The position numbers and the translations under genes are program-made. A DNA stretch of 64,000 bases, from NCBI GenBank assembly GCA_905618915.1, contig CAJQTI010000002.1, positions 42,305-106,304 on the forward strand, in the 5' to 3' direction. Below are positions 61,451 through 64,000 of the stretch, in pieces (the stretch's first letter is position 1; each line of letters starts with the position of its first letter). This stretch comes from an uncultured Candidatus Pelagibacter sp. GTDB lineage: Bacteria; Pseudomonadota; Alphaproteobacteria; Pelagibacterales; Pelagibacteraceae. A model generated the notes under the pieces. That model had not been told where the DNA came from. It worked only from the letters and a program-made list of their open reading frames with translations, and ran no database searches.

Positions 61451-62626
61451 ATGACCAAATCATTCAAGACTTTTCTTAAACATACAGCAAAAGATTACCA
61501 TAATCAGTCAGTTAACCCTCCTGTAGTAAGAGCGTCGACTATTATTTTCAAATCTATGCAGGATATCAGGAAAATGCAGGACAAAGCCAAAAAAGACCCA
61601 ACGGGTGGTCATTTTGACTATGGAAGACAAGGCACCTCTACAACTCATATTCTTTCACAAATACTGAAAGAAATGGAAGAATGTTACCATGTATTCCTAA
61701 CCCCAACTGGGTTTGGTTCTGTTTTTTTAGCAATTTTTAGTATTGTTAGACCAGGAGATGAAATTATTGTTGCTGATCCAACATATTCACCAACTAGACT
61801 ATTAACACAGGATTTTTTAAAAGAGTTTAATATTAAAACAACTTTTTATAATCCTCATGATTTAAAAACTTTAGAAAAAAACATTACAAAAAAAACAAAA
61901 TTAATATTTGTTGAAAACCCTGGGAGTAATTCATTTGAATTTCAGGATTTGGGTAAAATAATTTCTATTGCTAAAAAGAATAAAATTTATTCTGTTATAG
62001 ATAATACTTGGGGTACTCCATATTTTCTTAAACCAATTCCATTGGGTTTTGATATGTCAATTGTATCTGCAACTAAATATTATTCAGGACATTCAGATGT
62101 TATGGGTGGTAGCCTTGCTGTTAATAAAAAAGTTTTTAAAGATGTTGATAAGACAAATAAGATCGCTGGTTTAAGACTAGGTCCAGATGATGCTTACTTA
62201 ATAACACGAGGGTTAAGAACTCTTGATGTTCGATTAGACAAACATGAGAAGAGTTCAAAAGCAGTAGCTGAATTTTTATCTAATTATAAAAATATAAAAC
62301 TTTTATATCCACATAAAAAAGATTCATTTAATTTTAGGATGTGGAAGAAATATTATTCTGGTGCATCAGGACTAATGGGTCTTAAGATAAAATCAAAAAA
62401 TAAAAATTCTGTAATTAAATTTGTTAACTCTTTAAAATTATTTGGCTATGGATATAGTTGGGGAGGATTTGAAAGTTTAGCTTTATATCAAGATAAAAGA
62501 GAACAAGGAAACCGACAATTTTTAAATTTATCTAAAGATGAGCACCTTGTAAGATTACATATAGGTTTAGAGGATCCTAAGGACTTGATTGAAGATTTAA
62601 GGAAATCCCTTAAATTTATCAAATGA
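61451..62626 (+). CDS. metC: Cystathionine beta-lyase (PLP Cys/Met metabolism family)
   Basis: 391 aa. FDYGRQGTSTTHILSQIL (PLP-phosphate Tyr/Arg), LTPTGFGSVFLAIFSIV, VIDNTWGTPYFLKPI (cofactor Asp) and the Schiff-base Lys in VSATKYYSGHSDVMGGSLA are in MetC order; YSWGGFESLAL at the end is typical of beta-lyases rather than gamma-synthases. It splits cystathionine to homocysteine, pyruvate and ammonia. The stop overlaps the MFS start (ATGA). Confidence 0.9.
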   Translation: MTKSFKTFLKHTAKDYHNQSVNPPVVRASTIIFKSMQDIRKMQDKAKKDPTGGHFDYGRQGTSTTHILSQILKEMEECYHVFLTPTGFGSVFLAIFSIVRPGDEIIVADPTYSPTRLLTQDFLKEFNIKTTFYNPHDLKTLEKNITKKTKLIFVENPGSNSFEFQDLGKIISIAKKNKIYSVIDNTWGTPYFLKPIPLGFDMSIVSATKYYSGHSDVMGGSLAVNKKVFKDVDKTNKIAGLRLGPDDAYLITRGLRTLDVRLDKHEKSSKAVAEFLSNYKNIKLLYPHKKDSFNFRMWKKYYSGASGLMGLKIKSKNKNSVIKFVNSLKLFGYGYSWGGFESLALYQDKREQGNRQFLNLSKDEHLVRLHIGLEDPKDLIEDLRKSLKFIK

Positions 62627-63843
62627 GCTCTGAAAAATTCATCAAAAATAAATCAACATTAGTAACGTTAATTACAGCCTGCTTAATTGTAATTATATCT
62701 CTTGGAATAAGACAAACTTTTGGAATGTTTTATTTGGATTTTGAATTAGATTTGGGAATTACATTAAGACAATTTAGTTTTGCAATAGGATTGCAAATGT
62801 TTATGTGGGGCTTATTTGGTCCATTGTTTGGAATTGTTACCGATAAGTATGGTGGCCATATTGCTGTATTTATAGGTTTTACATTTTATCTTTTAGGTAT
62901 TTTGCTTTTGTACTCTGGTTTTAATGAAGATTTTTATTTTATTATAAATATGGGAATTCTAATTGGCATTGGCCTCGGAGCTACGGCTGTTAGCATCCCA
63001 GTATCCGTAGTATCAAAACATTTTCCATCTTCCAATAGAACAATAGCAACTGGAATAGTTACAGCAGCGGGTTCATTTGGGTATTTTGTCTCTCCATTAT
63101 TTACTAGAATGTCTTTAGCTGAATATGGCTGGTCAAATACTTTATTATTTTTTTCTATTTTTCTTGTTGTTGGTTTATTTTTAGCTTTTTTACTAACTAC
63201 TCCAAAAAATGTTGTAGGTGGAATAATTGTAGACAAACAAACAGCAGGGGAAGCAATTAAAGAAGCTTTTAAAAATAAGAGTTTCATTTATCTGACATTA
63301 GGTTTCTTTGTATGTGGTTGGCATATAACTTTAATTGCAACTCATATCCCTGCTTATTTAAATGATAGAGGCTTACCAGATTGGTATGCAGCAACACTTT
63401 TATCAATGATTGGTCTATTTAATATTTTTGGAACACTTACATCGGGATATCTTTCAACCAAGTTTCCAAAGAAACTAGTTCTTAGTGCAATATATTTAAT
63501 GAGAGGAGTTGTAATAGCATTATTTATATTTCTACCACCTAGTCCAACTTTAGCGGTATTATTTGGAGTTACTTTTGGGTTTTTATGGTTAGCAACAGTA
63601 CCTCCAACTGCAGGAATAGTTTCCTCTATATTTGGAACAAAATATATGGGCTTACTCTATGGAATTGTTTTTTTAAGTCACCAAGTAGGTTCATTTTTTG
63701 GTGCCTATCTTGGCGGAGTATTTAAAGAGGTTTATGGATCTTATGATTATGCATGGTACGTTTCTATCGCATTATCAATTTTTGCAGGTTTGATACATTT
63801 ACCAATAATTGAAAAAAAAGTTCAACGATTACAAACTGTTTAA
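62623..63843 (+). CDS. MFS transporter (monocarboxylate/OFA-like)
   Basis: 406 aa, twelve helices. SLGIRQTFGMFYLDFELDLG, ALGLQM-type helix (FAIGLQMFMWGLFGPLFGIV), TDKYGG in the 2-3 loop and GTLTSGYLSTKFPKK in the 8-9 loop are MFS features; the arrangement is like the oxalate/formate and monocarboxylate branch. The substrate is unknown. It is coupled to metC by a 4-nt overlap. Confidence 0.87.
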   Translation: MSSEKFIKNKSTLVTLITACLIVIISLGIRQTFGMFYLDFELDLGITLRQFSFAIGLQMFMWGLFGPLFGIVTDKYGGHIAVFIGFTFYLLGILLLYSGFNEDFYFIINMGILIGIGLGATAVSIPVSVVSKHFPSSNRTIATGIVTAAGSFGYFVSPLFTRMSLAEYGWSNTLLFFSIFLVVGLFLAFLLTTPKNVVGGIIVDKQTAGEAIKEAFKNKSFIYLTLGFFVCGWHITLIATHIPAYLNDRGLPDWYAATLLSMIGLFNIFGTLTSGYLSTKFPKKLVLSAIYLMRGVVIALFIFLPPSPTLAVLFGVTFGFLWLATVPPTAGIVSSIFGTKYMGLLYGIVFLSHQVGSFFGAYLGGVFKEVYGSYDYAWYVSIALSIFAGLIHLPIIEKKVQRLQTV

Positions 63844-63847
63844 AAAA

Positions 63848-64000
63848 TTGACTAAATTAGATCATTTAAAAGAAATAACTGAATCAAAAAAACCTTTTAT
63901 TATTTATAAATCAGATGAAGGGTTCGACCTTTTTACAAATTTTTCAAAAAAAATTATTTTAACAAATAAAAATATTCAAAATTTTATTAACAATGTAAGT
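63848..64000 (+). CDS. Start of a further gene (partial, TTG start), unidentified
   Basis: An open frame of 51 codons runs to the window end from a TTG at 63848, 4 nt after the MFS stop, beginning LTKLDHLKEITESKKPFIIY. No ATG is available nearby, so TTG is the likely start. The visible part is too short to name: it has KPFIIYKSDEGFDLFTNFSK, possibly an enzyme N-terminus. It is probably in the metC-MFS operon. Confidence 0.6.
   Translation, partial: MTKLDHLKEITESKKPFIIYKSDEGFDLFTNFSKKIILTNKNIQNFINNVS

Noticed and set aside
1..64000. CRISPR arrays, tRNAs, insertion sequences or prophage
   Set aside because: No regularly spaced repeats, T-loop motifs, transposase or phage-like genes were seen on either strand.

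Overview
The window is a stretch of a streamlined, very AT-rich alphaproteobacterial genome, most likely SAR11 (Pelagibacter-like). The signs are A/T-ending codons throughout, lysine/asparagine/isoleucine-rich proteins, genes packed with 1-8 nt overlaps, almost no regulators, single-copy transporter operons led by highly expressed periplasmic binding proteins, and a TPP-riboswitch-controlled HMP transporter (ThiV) next to TenA, which is a SAR11 hallmark. I found no tRNA, rRNA, CRISPR array, phage or insertion sequence.

Layout. 1-3.9 kb: end of a ROK sugar kinase, then a fructose/ribose-type sugar ABC importer. 3.9-8.6 kb: PhyH dioxygenase, xylose-dehydrogenase-like SDR, aldose 1-epimerase, Gfo/Idh oxidoreductase and an EamA transporter. 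8.6-13 kb: UxaA-type dehydratase, XylD-like IlvD/EDD dehydratase and a 2-hydroxyacid dehydrogenase. 13-20.7 kb: a TRAP transporter operon running into a sugar-acid pathway (GarR-like reductase, ketodeoxyfuconate-type SDR, FAH hydrolase, cycloisomerase-like enolase-superfamily enzyme, SMP-30 lactonase). 20.7-26.6 kb: ppc, ccdA, azoreductase, IMPase-like phosphatase, DUF924, DUF952. 26.6-28.7 kb: candidate structured RNAs and small membrane genes with a decayed SMR copy. 28.7-35.6 kb: gor, fucD, cysK-cysE, VOC protein, aldehyde dehydrogenase. 35.7-47.5 kb: an organosulfonate/amino-acid block (LysE exporter, HisD/HpsN-like dehydrogenase, phosphate acetyltransferase, epoxide hydrolase, ComC-like dehydrogenase, TauABC-like importer, omega-aminotransferase, alanine dehydrogenase). 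47.5-50.3 kb: tenA and thiV with a TPP riboswitch. 50.4-64 kb: ABC-2 exporter, rseP, HU, amt, bcp, rhodanese, recX, cysQ, a secreted lyase-like protein, mnmA, metC, an MFS transporter and the start of one more gene.

How the genes fit together. The first 31 kb supports non-phosphorylative use of sugars and sugar acids: import (ABC and TRAP), anomer interconversion, aldose oxidation, lactone opening, dehydration by three different dehydratase families (IlvD/EDD, UxaA, enolase superfamily), then oxidation and hydrolytic cleavage of a 2-keto-3-deoxy acid to pyruvate-level products. The 36-47.5 kb block looks like uptake and use of taurine-like C2/C3 organosulfonates: transporter, transamination with alanine recycling, a DHPS/sulfolactate-type dehydrogenase pair, and Pta for acetyl phosphate. 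No sulfoacetaldehyde acetyltransferase (xsc) or sulfite-releasing lyase is present in the window.

The least explained features are: a 32-bp motif repeated upstream of gor, fucD and a small secreted protein; two convergent-gene intergenic regions full of hairpins that look like unassigned ncRNAs; two ABC permeases with large extra helical domains; and two very short genes (48 and 27 codons).
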